Origin: Morinoia aosen
Lineage: Eukaryota; Arthropoda; Malacostraca; Amphipoda; Talitridae
Direction of reading: 5' to 3'
Assembly (NCBI GenBank): GCA_030386875.1
Contig: CM059575.1
Location: 49,878,859 to 49,942,858, forward strand
DNA: 64,000 nucleotides
The notes under the pieces are model-generated. The model was not told where the DNA came from and ran no database searches. It saw only the letters and a program-made list of their open reading frames with translations. The first letter of the stretch is position 1. Each line of letters starts with the position of its first letter. The translations under genes were made by a program, and so were the position numbers. Of this stretch, positions 24,070-35,619 are shown piece by piece.

Positions 24070-26155
24070 ATAACGGTTTTTTAGACATTTCCTAAAGCGA
24101 AGTATTTTCCAAAAATTGCACGAGTGAAGTATTTCCCCTAATACAGTATTTCCAAAATTTGTTTCCGAAAGTATTTCCCAACAAAATTATTAACATCAAT
24201 TGATATTGAAAAATACATCACAATGATTCCGAACAAACAAACCGCAAATTTTAACATTTTCGTCGTTATAGCACCCTATAAGGAATTATTTAATTAACTC
24301 ACTATTTTTCAATTCCTACACCGTACCTCCCCCCGATGTTGGTCAGTTTATTACCGAATGGATTCATTTTTGTGTATTGATTGTGTCATCAGAATGTATC
24401 AGGATGCATCAGTAAGTTAGGTACGACTCAAAGTTACATTTCCAATACTGCCTAATAAAATTACGCAATTGTTCGTTACTCGAGCTACCCCTCTCTCCCA
24501 TTTTCATTATAATTTTTTTTAGCTATCGCCAGCTAAGTACAATAGCATGAATAAACACCTTTCTTCACAGACTAATATGTTACAACGTTGGTTCTTGAAA
24601 GATATTATCACTATATCGGTCTCAAACTCTTTTCTTCATGCCGCAAAATTAAATGTTCGACTATACTTGAAAGCCATCCTCCCAAACTTCAGAGCAGCTG
24701 TCTACTATACACTTGTCAATTCCCTCCTCCTGGACCTCGTGCCACCGAGTAAAAATTCGCCGTTGAAATTCAGAGAGGGAAAATCCCACGAAGCTGTTCT
24801 GCAGTTCCTGAGCAATAACTATCAAATAAAGCCAGATAAAGAGGCAATTTGAGTCAGGATTAAGCCTTGCACAGCTACAAGCATGGTCTAAGAGACTTTA
24901 TTTCAAAGCTGAACTCTAGCTATTTCATGTACCTAGAGACGTCTGTGCCTCTCAGCTTGCAGCGCTGTTGAACCAGCACAGCATGGCATGGTGGTGGAAA
25001 GCGTGAGGTTACTTGAGAGCTCTAAGGTGATGAGCAAATTGAGAGCATGTTTTAGTTGTATTTCTGAACTCAGCGCCCAAAATCAAAGTAAAGTGCAGCC
25101 GAACGCAATTCGTACGCAGTTTACTTATGGGCATCACGCAAAAAAATAACTGAATATCACGCCTCATGCATACAGTCTCACTTTTGGTTGATGTAAAAGA
25201 TATTTTGCAAAATAAGATAAAACACATTGAAGTTTAAGGCTAAATTTTTCAGAAATATTTCATAGTGCTCTAAGAATCTCCCTACTTTGCAGAAAGAATG
25301 AGTGAGCCATCAACAACTCAAAAATTTTCAGAAATACCATCCTCGTCTGAAAAAGCCAACTATGATCATCTAAAAAGTTGAAGTGTAAACATTTTTACCA
25401 GTACTGAGGCATGTTAATTAAATATAAGATGACCCAATTCATTTAATACTTGCAAATTATCATCCTAAGCTAAAACAAAAATAATAGAATATCAGTTCGC
25501 AGATAGATAAGAAGTAATGTTCAATTTATGTACGTGAACGAGAACTAAATCAGCACATTTATGCTTACATCAACTCTATGGCACGTTCTCCCATTAATTA
25601 CCAAACTCAGCAAAACATTTCCATAAGAATAGGCAGAACAAACTAACCGGTCTCAAACGCCTGCCGTATAAGAACCAGCGAGCAAAGCCACGCATGTCAG
25701 GGGCGGCCATTCACATGCGTCACGTACGTTGTCGCGTGCGCTGCGAACAATGTAGAAAAACTGGTATGTAGAAACGAATAATAATTGCTGGCCTGGCCGT
25801 GTACCATGACAATGCTAGCTGCCATACCGACGCGCTGTGGTTTGAAATTGGCGCGGAACGGAGCTTTTACGGAGATCTAATTGCTAAAAGTCCGTCTTGT
25901 GTGCCTTGGATGACGGCGCGCCTAAGTGGAAAAACTATAGAATATTTTATAGGTTTATGAAGGATAGATATTCCAGGGAATGGTCCATTTCGATCGTATT
26001 TGAGCATGGCACATAATTTGGCTTATCAGAAGCGTGTAATAAATGCTATTCCGTAATGACTACGGTAGACCCCACGCTCATTTCATACACCTGTGTCGAG
26101 TGAGGATTTAAGGCCACTTCATATTTTTCCTAAAGGGATGAAATATCACAAGGCT
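24070..26155. other. No gene recognised
   Basis: An open frame of 101 codons at 24547-24852 shows no domain. A GC-richer patch lies at about 25690-25930. Otherwise AT-rich and featureless. Confidence 0.45.
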
Positions 26156-26159
26156 CACA

Positions 26160-26225
26160 ACGCGGGGTCACCAACCTTTGCCCATTTCACACGAAAGGCG
26201 CATGGTCTTAATCACTAGAATACAG
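26160..26225 (-). repeat. Degenerate tRNA-derived SINE head (possible)
   Basis: On the minus strand TCTAGTGATTAAGACCATGC, followed by GCCTTTCG, aligns with the tRNA-like head of the SINE at 47750-47932 (GAGTGGTTAAGAGCGTGCGCCTTTCA). It is followed at the right distance by a B-box-like GGTTGGTGACCCC. The A box has lost its first conserved GG, so this is an old copy. No body or tail could be delimited. Confidence 0.4.
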
Positions 26226-26229
26226 TGTT

Positions 26230-27300
26230 TGTCATCCTAGAGCCGTTTACTTGTTTGGTTACCTTATCCTCCAGCCACATATGAACTCACATTACACACA
26301 AAATATTTATGCTACTTCAACAGTGACCGCGCATGGATTCTTCAATACATGGAGCTCGGATTACTCTTGAGGATATTATGGCAGATGTGAAATTTGTTTG
26401 ATGGGCATAAAATCCGCAGTAAGTGAATGTAACATGAAGTGACCACATAAGCAGCAATTGCCACTCAATAATAAACTTTTTAGTATTTCATGAAATTTTT
26501 CAACTTTACGACGAATAATTAGACATAAACGTAAAAATCAAAAGGAACAGAGATGTGTAAACTTCGCATCCAATCTTATATTCTAATGCGCATCTCTCAT
26601 TCCAATGTTTATTAAAATAGAACATTCACAAATTCAGAAAAACATTAATCCATTTGCTGAAATTTTTCACTAGAAAGGACGAGCGATAGGCCTGAGTGAG
26701 ATGGTTGATAGAACACTCCATGCAACTGTGAGATATTTGAGTTCATGTGAACCTAGTGCAATTATCTGCTCTAACTTAACACAAAAAGGGAAAAATTCCT
26801 GTTCGTGATGTTCATTGATCTCCAACATTATAACCCGTAATACCGATCGACTCATTCTAGGTAAGACAACATTCTTTCCACAGTTGGTTTGGTTTTATTT
26901 ACCCGGTCTGAAGCAAGGAGAAAGTAGCGAAGGACATTCCACCTATGAAACAAGGTCTGGTAGCCCCACTTTGTAATACTCGTCTCTGTGCTTCGCTAAC
27001 ACAAATACCGCGTGCGCACTTAGCGACTTCTTCAGATGGTATAAGCACAGAAGTCAAGTCAATGCGCATGTGTTTGCATGCATGCTTCATTCAAGGTGTT
27101 GGTTAGTAGGCGCTCGCTGTTATACAGGTTTCTACACCTGTGTTCGTTTGTGTGTGAAACGTTCCATACCTGGCTGCCGTTTAATGAGTCTCCTACAGGT
27201 ATAAACTCATCAACGTTCACGCGATCTTAACCTGTAAGGACGGATAGTGTTGGGTCGAAACGAGGACCCAGTGTCCTGGGGCAGAGCAGACCAGTTCTGC
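26230..27300. other. No gene recognised
   Basis: AT-rich to about 26890, then more balanced. The minus strand near 27040 has CTGAAGAAGTCGC, which superficially resembles a Penelope-like tail but lacks the GAAAC partner. Confidence 0.4.
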
Positions 27301-27308
27301 GGGGCCCC

Positions 27309-27620
27309 TGAACCTTGCGCCCGGCGCCGTTAGGTCGAATATTGAGGCAACCGCCTCGACTCGCTTCTCGTAGGCCTGCTCTTTTGGGCCGTCCAGAAGC
27401 CCGACCTTTTTCTAATGCTCCTCATCATGATGATACTGATATTCTCTCGCTGATGATGATGATACTGATGTTGTATGCTCCTGATGATACGGAGGCTGCT
27501 AATGCCCTGCTCATGCTAGCGCTCTGGCGTACACTGAACGCGGTCTTGGAGACAACAGAACTAACATCTGCTGCTGTTGACGCTCTATGTAATGGAACTG
27601 AGCCAGCTGAATGGCTTTAG
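27309..27620 (+). CDS. Open frame without ATG, possible exon or element fragment
   Basis: A frame of 103 codons following an in-frame TGA and ending at TAG. The start is arginine- and proline-rich, and the middle is a repetitive GATGATACTGAT stretch (ILSLMMMILML). The last 45 residues look more protein-like: APDDTEAANALLMLALWRTL, then VLETTELTSAAVDALCNGTE and WL. No ATG lies near the start, so it would need an upstream exon. I do not recognise a family, and a chance opening in GC-richer DNA is possible. Confidence 0.22.
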
Positions 27621-27629
27621 AGATATTCC

Positions 27630-28670
27630 ATAGTTCTCTGTACTTGAACTGCAATGTTGCTTCACAACATTTGAAGAGAAAATGACTCTAACAAAACATC
27701 CGTTCTTAAAAAAATCAGTCAGATAAACCATGAAAGTTCTCATTCAGCTCCGGTTGTTCACTTAAATTTAACATCAAGTGAGATAAATGAGCGAACTGGC
27801 ACTCTATTACGACCGCTGAATTCTGTTTTGAAGATAACTTGCGAAGGATACTTTAAAAAGAATCAATTTGTATCTTTCACTGCCTTTTGGCTTAGATTTA
27901 CTTTTAGTCCGTAGACCGCAGTTCAGTCTTTCAGTAAACTTGAGACGTTTCTACAGTTATATTTAGGACTACTTTGGGTGAACAACATACTTGTGAGCCT
28001 TACATTCACCATTTACCTGGTGTGTCCCATGTATACCCATATATATTTTTCAAATCGAGCTAGCACACAGTTTCGGGACACAATCGATTGTGAAATTAAG
28101 AAATTTAGGCCGGAAAAATAGACATTTCTATTTGAACAGTATAAAATTAAATTGAAAATACATGTACATGATTAGGAAACTATCTAAATTAACTGCCACT
28201 GAAACTCAAGCAAAGTGACTGGTCCACTTCAATTGTTGTCTGGGACCTTCTTCACTCAATTACGCAAACTTTTCAGGACTAGGAGAAAGATTTATCTAAG
28301 TTGTGAATTAGTTATTTTACTGTTGCGCCTGTGCATCATAAATAAATTGATTATTGTGGATTGAATTAAGGCTAAAACATCATCGCAGTGTCTGTAGTAA
28401 CTGGAAACTCGAAATTATTTCTTATTTGTACCTGATTACTCGGTTTTCATCACACTAACTAGGAACAGATTTAAGTTGATTCCGAGTATTCAGATACTCC
28501 AGTCAAGACAACAATGTGTTTGGAACTGTCAGCTGAGAAAATATACTTCGTAGTATTTCAACTAATTTGAGTGATAGAAATTTTGAACGTTTTGAAATTT
28601 TACACTCACTTGTTCAACACATATACCCATGTGAACACAGTCTTCCTCTTCGACAGAAAGGTTCATAAAA
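27630..28670. other. No gene recognised
   Basis: AT-rich, with no long open frame before 28571 and no repeats noticed. The open frame 28571-28825 runs into the fold-back that follows and is not evidence of a gene. Confidence 0.45.
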
Positions 28671-28675
28671 TTGAT

Positions 28676-28943
28676 GATAAGGAACACAAACGTTTCGTAT
28701 CATTAATAAAGCTGAGTAAAGTTGTCAAAATGACAGAAAAAACGAACATATATCGCTGGTTTATATACCAGAATAAGATGAAATCACGGTTGAGTTGTAA
28801 AAGTACTCCTATTTTTGCAACTTAACTGTAATTTCATTTTATTCTGGTACATAAACCAGCGATATATGTTCGTTTTTTCTGTCATTTTGACCACTGTATG
28901 TACTCAGCTTAATTAATGATACGAAACGTTTGTGTTCCTTATC
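28676..28943. mobile_element. Fold-back element with arms of about 110 bp
   Basis: The left arm (28676-28786) and right arm (28832-28943) are inverted copies with few differences, separated by about 45 bases. Shared blocks include GATAAGGAACACAAACGTTT, AAAATGACAGAAAAAACGAA and CATATATCGCTGGTTTATA. Weak similarity may continue outward on both sides for some tens of bases. On the right arm, read on the plus strand, TGATACGAAACGTTTGTGTT shares CGAAACGTTTG with the tail of the Penelope-like copy at 48.6 kb, so this may be a third inverted-tail insertion cut back to the 3' untranslated part. No coding sequence is present. Confidence 0.75.
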
Positions 28944-28949
28944 CTTTAT

Positions 28950-30835
28950 TTTATCCTTGCTCAGAGTTGGAAGAGGTGGTGAACGTTGTGAACGAGGCTT
29001 TGTTCACACGTGTCCACAGCCGCTGTTAGGCAACCTGCCCGCCCTCTCCAGCTGATGGGAGCCATGCACAATAGCATGATATACACTCAATTCTAGTCAA
29101 TACTCGAGCATGCATCGAAAAATTTGTACCTTAAAAGTCTCGATATCGTGATTTCTAAAATCAAGTTATCCATCAGCAAACAGCTGAGTTCATTTCATCC
29201 AATTTTTTTGTGGCAGAGCATTCTTAAATTTTATTTTCTTATCTGCGCCCATTTAACAAATAATAATTTTACTTACGTTCGTTCTGTAATACCCAAATTC
29301 TGAAGGTTTCTTTCAGACTTTGTACTTGGTCGATACGTTATTTATTTGACAAGAATCTTCTCCAGATTTTCCATATCTTGTCTTTATTAACCAAAACTAA
29401 ATGAGGTATTTCTGAAATAGATTTTTTTACAATGGAAACTCGCATAACGATCCTAAATTTCGTCATTTTACAGAAATATATAAATAGGTTTCGTGAGCAA
29501 GTAATGGTTACGCTGTTCAGTACCATGGAGCTGCTACACACTCAAACCTCTTCTCGTGTTTTGATTATTCGAGAACTTCGGACCCAGCGTCCTGTGTCCG
29601 ACGTCGACGTAATTATAAGTCCCTCATAACTTCTAGTCAGAAAACACGCAGGGAGAAAACTTTTTAAACTCACATAATTTTAAAGTCAAGAAGCCTAAAC
29701 TCGTTCTTAACTCATTATTTTCTATAAATCGCAACGTACATTTGCATTTGATGAAAATTATTTCAAACATTGGGAAAGATGTGCACGCCTACGACAAGAT
29801 TAAATTGCAGCTTACGAATGACCAAAATAGAAATAATCCGTAATTTTTAAGAAGCATTAATACTACATGTCACTTAACTTGGGCTCCAATTAATAGCTTA
29901 ATGAGGAGTCTGAATAAGATGGGAAGCAAAAACGCATGCATTTCTTAACTTGATTTGTCACAGCCGATAGTTGGCTTCAGAAGACTGCTCACATAATAGC
30001 GTCCAATACTCGTGTGTTTACAACCGCGCTACCAGATCCAAGGCATTTTACGTCATTTTTTACACTGATAATAAAATTGATGAACATTCCGAACCCAGCA
30101 AACAGAAAACAAGGTATTTAACACTTTTTGGCACTTAAAAATTTTGTCACATTTACTACAACGCACTTAGATCTTACGCTTATGTCAGAAAGAATGCCTG
30201 CCATTACAATGCATAAGAGCTATTTCTCGAATTCGTACGACCTGCTGCCGCTCAAGGACGTAAGGAGATCTCCCAACTAGGATTACTTTCAAGAAGGATC
30301 ATTGATTTGGAGTATTAGGACGGGGGAAAATGATGAGAGCTAAGCACGCCAAAAATATTACTCCTTGGGATATTGAAGTAGGATACCGTCCAGAATATGT
30401 AAATACTTCAACCAGGGGCCGTAAGACTTCTAAAGTATAAAAATAGTATTCCACGACTAAAAAGTGTTGCTATGAAGATACGTAATTAAGAAGCTCTGCT
30501 CCTATAACAGAAGTATTGCTCAGCAAGATTTAATATGAAACATTTATTTAATGTTGATTACATAATAAGAATTGAACAGGCAAGAAGTGTAAAGTCTCAT
30601 TCACTCAGTGCCACCTCACAACAGGTCTCGCGATTACGCCTCCAAGTCACTTGAACGTCCTTGCCTCAGATGCAGTTAAGTGGTTATAATAATAGGGGCT
30701 CTAGACTGGGCTGTCTTCTGAGTGAAGTCTTCTGATGGTCAAGTTTTCTGATTTCGATCTCGCTGTGTTCTAAGTGAAGCAAAACAGCGGTAGGGACTGG
30801 TGAAGCGAGGCTCAGCAGTTGTGCGCGTACGCTTA
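28950..30835. other. No gene recognised
   Basis: AT-rich. Overlapping opposite-strand frames at 29338-29629 are mutual shadows. No repeat ends were noticed. Confidence 0.45.
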
Positions 30836-30837
30836 TG

Positions 30838-30918
30838 CTAACATTTTGGTGCAACTGCTCAGTTAGGATGCTGCGCTCGGCTAACTGACCACCGCACTAC
30901 CACGGGGGTTTGATTATC
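30838..30918 (+). repeat. tRNA-derived SINE head (possible)
   Basis: CTGCTCAGTTAGGATGCTGC, followed by GCTCGGCTAACTGACC, has the layout of a tRNA D-arm (A box) and anticodon region. GGGGGTTTGATTATC about 35 bases later fits a degenerate B box (GGTTCGATTCC). The acceptor ends do not pair, so it is not a working tRNA gene. No body or tail could be delimited. Confidence 0.4.
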
Positions 30919-30919
30919 T

Positions 30920-33900
30920 CACCTTAGCTCACTTAATAGATTGCTCGTTCATGTTATGAGCGAGCTATTATCAAGACGCTAACACTGATGACAATTTTTT
31001 TGCATTGTATACGCTTTCGAAGCTGCTTATTTACAATAGTTTTCACTCGTATTTCGTTTTAAGAGTTGTAATAAAACGGAATCATCGAAACTTCAGACAT
31101 GTTTTGCTGACGGCGATAGGTCCTCAGTGCTTAAGAAACGGGAATAAAAGCCCAAGCTCATCAAATTCATTGACTGGAGCGAAGACACAGAAATTGTCAC
31201 GACTGGACTGGACAGTATCTGTTCGTTCAATTTGTAGCCCTCTTACGTTAACAGATGAATTTGAGTCCCCATGATATTCTTTTCACTACTCAAAACATTG
31301 AAAGAGCGGATGTGAATTCCAAACACCATTGCTGTTCATGTATGAAAAAAGAATTCGAAGGTAGCCGTTATTCAACGCATGTTTTGATTTCGGAAGTGTC
31401 GTAGTGTTCCTTTGTTAACAACAATGGCTGAGCTCTGTGTCCTCGTGTCATATTTAATTATGTAAGACGTGAATTATATAAATAAGCTGGAAAACATATA
31501 ATCGGATTAATTACTCTTTTATACTTAAACAGCTGGAAATGGGCGTTGATCGAGCGCACACGTAGCAACGAAACAAGTTTATTTGTTCTAATTATCTTTA
31601 TATCATAAATCTCAAATGAAGACATGAAACAAATCTTTCGGCATGAATTTCTTGCTCTTCAAAATCAGATAAATGCAACCATAATAATACGTAATCACAT
31701 TTGCTCTGCAGTACATGTGACTGTACGACTGTCATTGTGCCCTCCATAGTGTAAACATTTTTCGGTAATTTTCGTATTCGCAATACTTGCGGTGGGACGG
31801 ATACCACCAAGTAATCATTCAACCAATCAACAACGAATGATTAACAATGATATCAGCCAGTAACTGACATTCAACCTTACCGACAAACTGTGTTTTTAGA
31901 TAGAGAGATTAATTTGACATATTCTAAGCGCTGAAATTCACAAATTGGTCTCATGTGATTATTAATTGCTACATTCATTCCATAGGTTAAAATACAATGA
32001 GAGTTAGCTCAGAGTGGCTCAGTAGCGAGTACATCACGTTTGGCTGACCATATCTACTTAGTTCAAGTTTTCAGTTCTGAACTCAAACTCCTTCACTGAC
32101 ATGCTGAAGCGGTAATGCATTTTCAGATCTTGCGCCTTCATTAGGGCAAATCCTAGAAAAAGAAGAACTGAGGCGCTTCACTCTGTCTAAATATTACATC
32201 CATTTAAACGCTCCACTGATGTCCGAGTAGGAAAAGAGCGTAATTCATGGTTTGCGCTTCATGGGCGATTCTTGGAGTACTGTGTGCCAGCAATTTTCAA
32301 GCATCCCAAGAGTGCAAATCTGTACAGAAAAGCAATACAAGATGCATCGGGGAGCAAGCTAAGGACACGGAATACAAACATAAAAATGTAAAAATATAAA
32401 AAATTAGCGCTGAATTAAACGTTAGCACATTGTTCACTGCGGTGTGATAACACCATCACTTAAATCTGAGTATTTTCTGTACTTGGATGCAATTTTCCGT
32501 TGCGCGCAGCTCAATAGAGCCATGCAGAGCCGATCAGTTTCCTCCCTTCGGCCATTTTAGAGATAACAGAAGTGATTCTTTTGAATGTGTTCGTTTTCCC
32601 TCTTTTATGAAGTTAAAATGGCTAAAGTTTTCCTCAAGACTTCAATATAAGAGGGAATATATGAGCGCTGTATATATTTGTATAAGAAATTATGGCTCAA
32701 TGAAGTTTCCTTCATTTAACGGGTAAAAACTTTACATGTCAGTGCTCTAACTCAAGCTCTAATTCAGAGATCAATGAGGGTTTCGGAACAGGAAAATGGG
32801 ATCTAGCATTTAAAATTTTACGTTAAAAAAATTCTTTATAAATAACTAGGCATTTGGTAACCCTAAAGGAGGGCACTAAAATATAAATCAAATTTACTTA
32901 TTAAAATAACAATTCAATTTCAAGCAACGTGTATCATAGTAAAAATGATTATTGAGATTTATTTTTTCGATGTAGTGAAGTAAGGAATATTTGTACAGTT
33001 CTGCTCAGCAGTCGCTCGACGCATCATCACGAAGAAACACTTAATCTTTTATAATTTTCATCATATTGAACTCTTAGATAATTACACAACTTTATATTCA
33101 ATCGTCAACCGGAAGAATAGCTCGTAGTGAGAACGAGTTGATCACGAATGCGTAGAGTTCTCCCACTCCCCTTGCAATACTATAGCATCCTCGTGAAAAG
33201 TGATAAAACGCTCTTTAGTACTTACAGAGGCGGAACTCTTTTGCGAGCTACTGCCACGAGCCGTTTTGCATCGCTGAACCCTCGGCTAAGACCCGGTGCA
33301 GTGACACAGCTGTTGAATCCTGGTTAATTCTTTCATCATCCGGACAAATATGTTTTTGAGCATTAAAGTGTTTTGTGTACGGATGCTGTGCTCATAAAGA
33401 TCATCCTAATTCGCCGCTTGTTTCACTAATTATGCGTGTCAGAAGTGATTCTGATTTCCCTCTCTATTGAATTTCTCCCTGAGCTTCTGTCAGCCTTTAT
33501 ATTGTCTTAATTTATTAGTCGTGAACTCTCAAATTCGCTCTTTAGACTTCGGAAGGAATGGTTGTGAATGTTGATTTAGGGAATATTCTTGATAATCATA
33601 TTATTGCTTCACGTTGTTCATCACACAAACGAATGACTAACATTCAACTATGTTTATAAGAAAAACAGGCAAGTACTTCTTGCACTGAAATGCCTGGTAC
33701 ACTGTGCTGCCACAAACAAATACATGATTTTCTACCTTTTCGTATACATCACTCAAACTTCACTTACTGCAGTTGCAGTATTTTAGGTTGTTATCAAGAG
33801 TTCCCTGAAATATTCCTTCATCACCGGAATTGGCCGTAAGTTTTTGTTTTTCAAATGTTTAAAGATAATCCCCACTCTGACATTTTTGGAATCAAACTTA

Positions 33901-35428
33901 AATTTTACAAAAACAATATTGCAAAGAATTGTGAAGAACACTTTTGCGCATGCTTCCAGACGGACGTTACGTGTTTCCGTTAAACAGCAAATGTTACTGA
34001 GTCTGTACGAGCAGCGCAACTACCCATCCTGAAATGCACCGGCGCACACCGATCTAAACGTCGCACTTTATATGAAGTGTCCTTTATAATTCAGGCAGCA
34101 GGCTCGCACTGCCCCTACTTTGGTTCGCGGTACATCATGTAGGTTCCGTAGGGGCCATGACAGGGACGTAAAGGCATGTCTCCTTCATCAGCAAGCTTAG
34201 GAGCAAGATATACCCACCTTCAATGCTCGACTCCACGTCAACTTCGAACTCCAGGCATCCGGTTCCAGAGACCAGAGATGACCCTGCATCCACGGCATCA
34301 GTGTACATGGTGCATTATTGTAGGAGTGCGTACACTAAGAACATTAAGAACAGATACACGCATTTCAGTTTGGAGTCACTCCTCCTGGAAGTGAACTGGA
34401 AGTAAGTAAATGCGTAGTACGAACCACTCGTAATTCAATAGTATGGGCAACTGCAAGTGCGGCACTCATCGCATCAACACCAGCAGCAAAAACAACAGTT
34501 TCAGACAGAGAGCCATCACTAGCAATAACAACAATACCGGCAGAAGAAGTAACAGTCGCAACTGCTGTATAACAGCAGCAGCAGCAACAGCAGCAGGGGT
34601 GTCATAAGCTAGTCCGGTTTCTTCGCAGCCACGCCGCTTCTGTTGAGGACGAAGTTTTTCCCTTGCTTTCTTTTTGTAGAGGCTTTTTAGCGATGCTGGT
34701 CGAGCACTGGCATGAATTATTGCCTCTCACCTTTGCAGGACCCTTGGCTGCGCGTCATCGCTCGGACACAAACCGTAATGTATGACCGCCCCGCACAGCC
34801 CTGCTCTTACGTCATGCTGCGCTCCATAACTTCATGCCAATGAAGCGCCAAACAAATTTAAGGCTCCACTAAGTTCGCTAAGTTGGTAGTCTTTAACCTG
34901 CAACCATGGTCAATAATCGACGCTAAATACGTAGTAAAGTCAGCACCCCAGGAAGTGATGGCCCTTTCCGCAAAAAAAATGTCCCTACATCACGCAAATC
35001 GCAAACCCGACTTGCTAGTTACACTGCCAGCGTTATGGATACTTGATTGTTATTGGGATCTGGCTTTCAAGTTTTGTTGATTTTACGGGCGTCTTAAAAG
35101 CAATTGAAAATTGTACTACGCTAGATCTCAAAGGCACTTGGTAGACTTTGCCACGAGAATGATTCATGTTAAAATTCAATTTGACTTGTTTTTCGAAATC
35201 GATTCGGGAAAATCGAATGGGCTAGACATTCCAAAGCTCGAGGAGAGGTATCCATTAAGCATAGCTGTGTCGTGGCCAGGTTTCAGTAGCATACAGAAGG
35301 CCCGGCCTCACAGGTCCAGAGCGCGGCGTGATTAATAAAGCATGCCCTCAGGTACACCTCCGCTGCTGCTGAGTCATCTTTGGGCCGCCGAGGGAGGGGA
35401 CGGCGCGGACCTGCGCCGCATGCGCCAA
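30920..35428. other. No gene recognised; CAG/CAA-rich stretch
   Basis: A CAG/CAA-rich low-complexity stretch runs from about 34465 to 34600, ending in a clean CAGCAGCAGCAG block. Sequence at 34100-35340 is less AT-rich and has open frames of 60-75 codons (for example 34883-35080 and 35111-35335), none recognisable. The rest is AT-rich. Confidence 0.45.
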
Positions 35429-35432
35429 CGCG

Positions 35433-35614
35433 GTTGCCAGATTATGCTCTTCCCAGCCAAAATTTTCGACTCGGTCGTTTTAAAAAATTGGTTATTAAAA
35501 TCAACCATTATTTGATAACGCTTCTGGGTCTGCCATATGCAGGGCTTTAAGGTTATTTAAAAAATTTTCAAAAATTTTCAAAAATTTTCGTCAGAAAAAG
35601 GCCAGTCTAGCAAC
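35433..35614. mobile_element. Small MITE-like element with imperfect terminal inverted repeats
   Basis: The left end GTTGCCAGATTATGC... and the inverted right end GTTGCTAGACTGGCC... match imperfectly over about 36 bases and end in the same CAAAATTTT / GAAAATTTT block. The inside holds a three-unit AAAAATTTTC run and no open frame. A clear target-site duplication was not found, so the superfamily is undecided. Confidence 0.45.
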
Positions 35615-35619
35615 TCTGT

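Noticed and set aside
27020-27060. CTGAAGAAGTCGC on the minus strand resembling a PLE tail core
   Set aside because: The GAAAC partner is missing (GAAGC at a poor distance) and no hairpin of convincing length lies between.
27236-27290. GGGTCGAAACGAGGACCC resembling a hammerhead or PLE motif
   Set aside because: It contains GAAAC but lacks CTGANGA before it, and there is no other sign of a PLE nearby.
34465-34605. CAG/CAA-rich stretch as a polyglutamine coding exon
   Set aside because: No long open frame with supporting flanking coding sequence; treated as low-complexity DNA.
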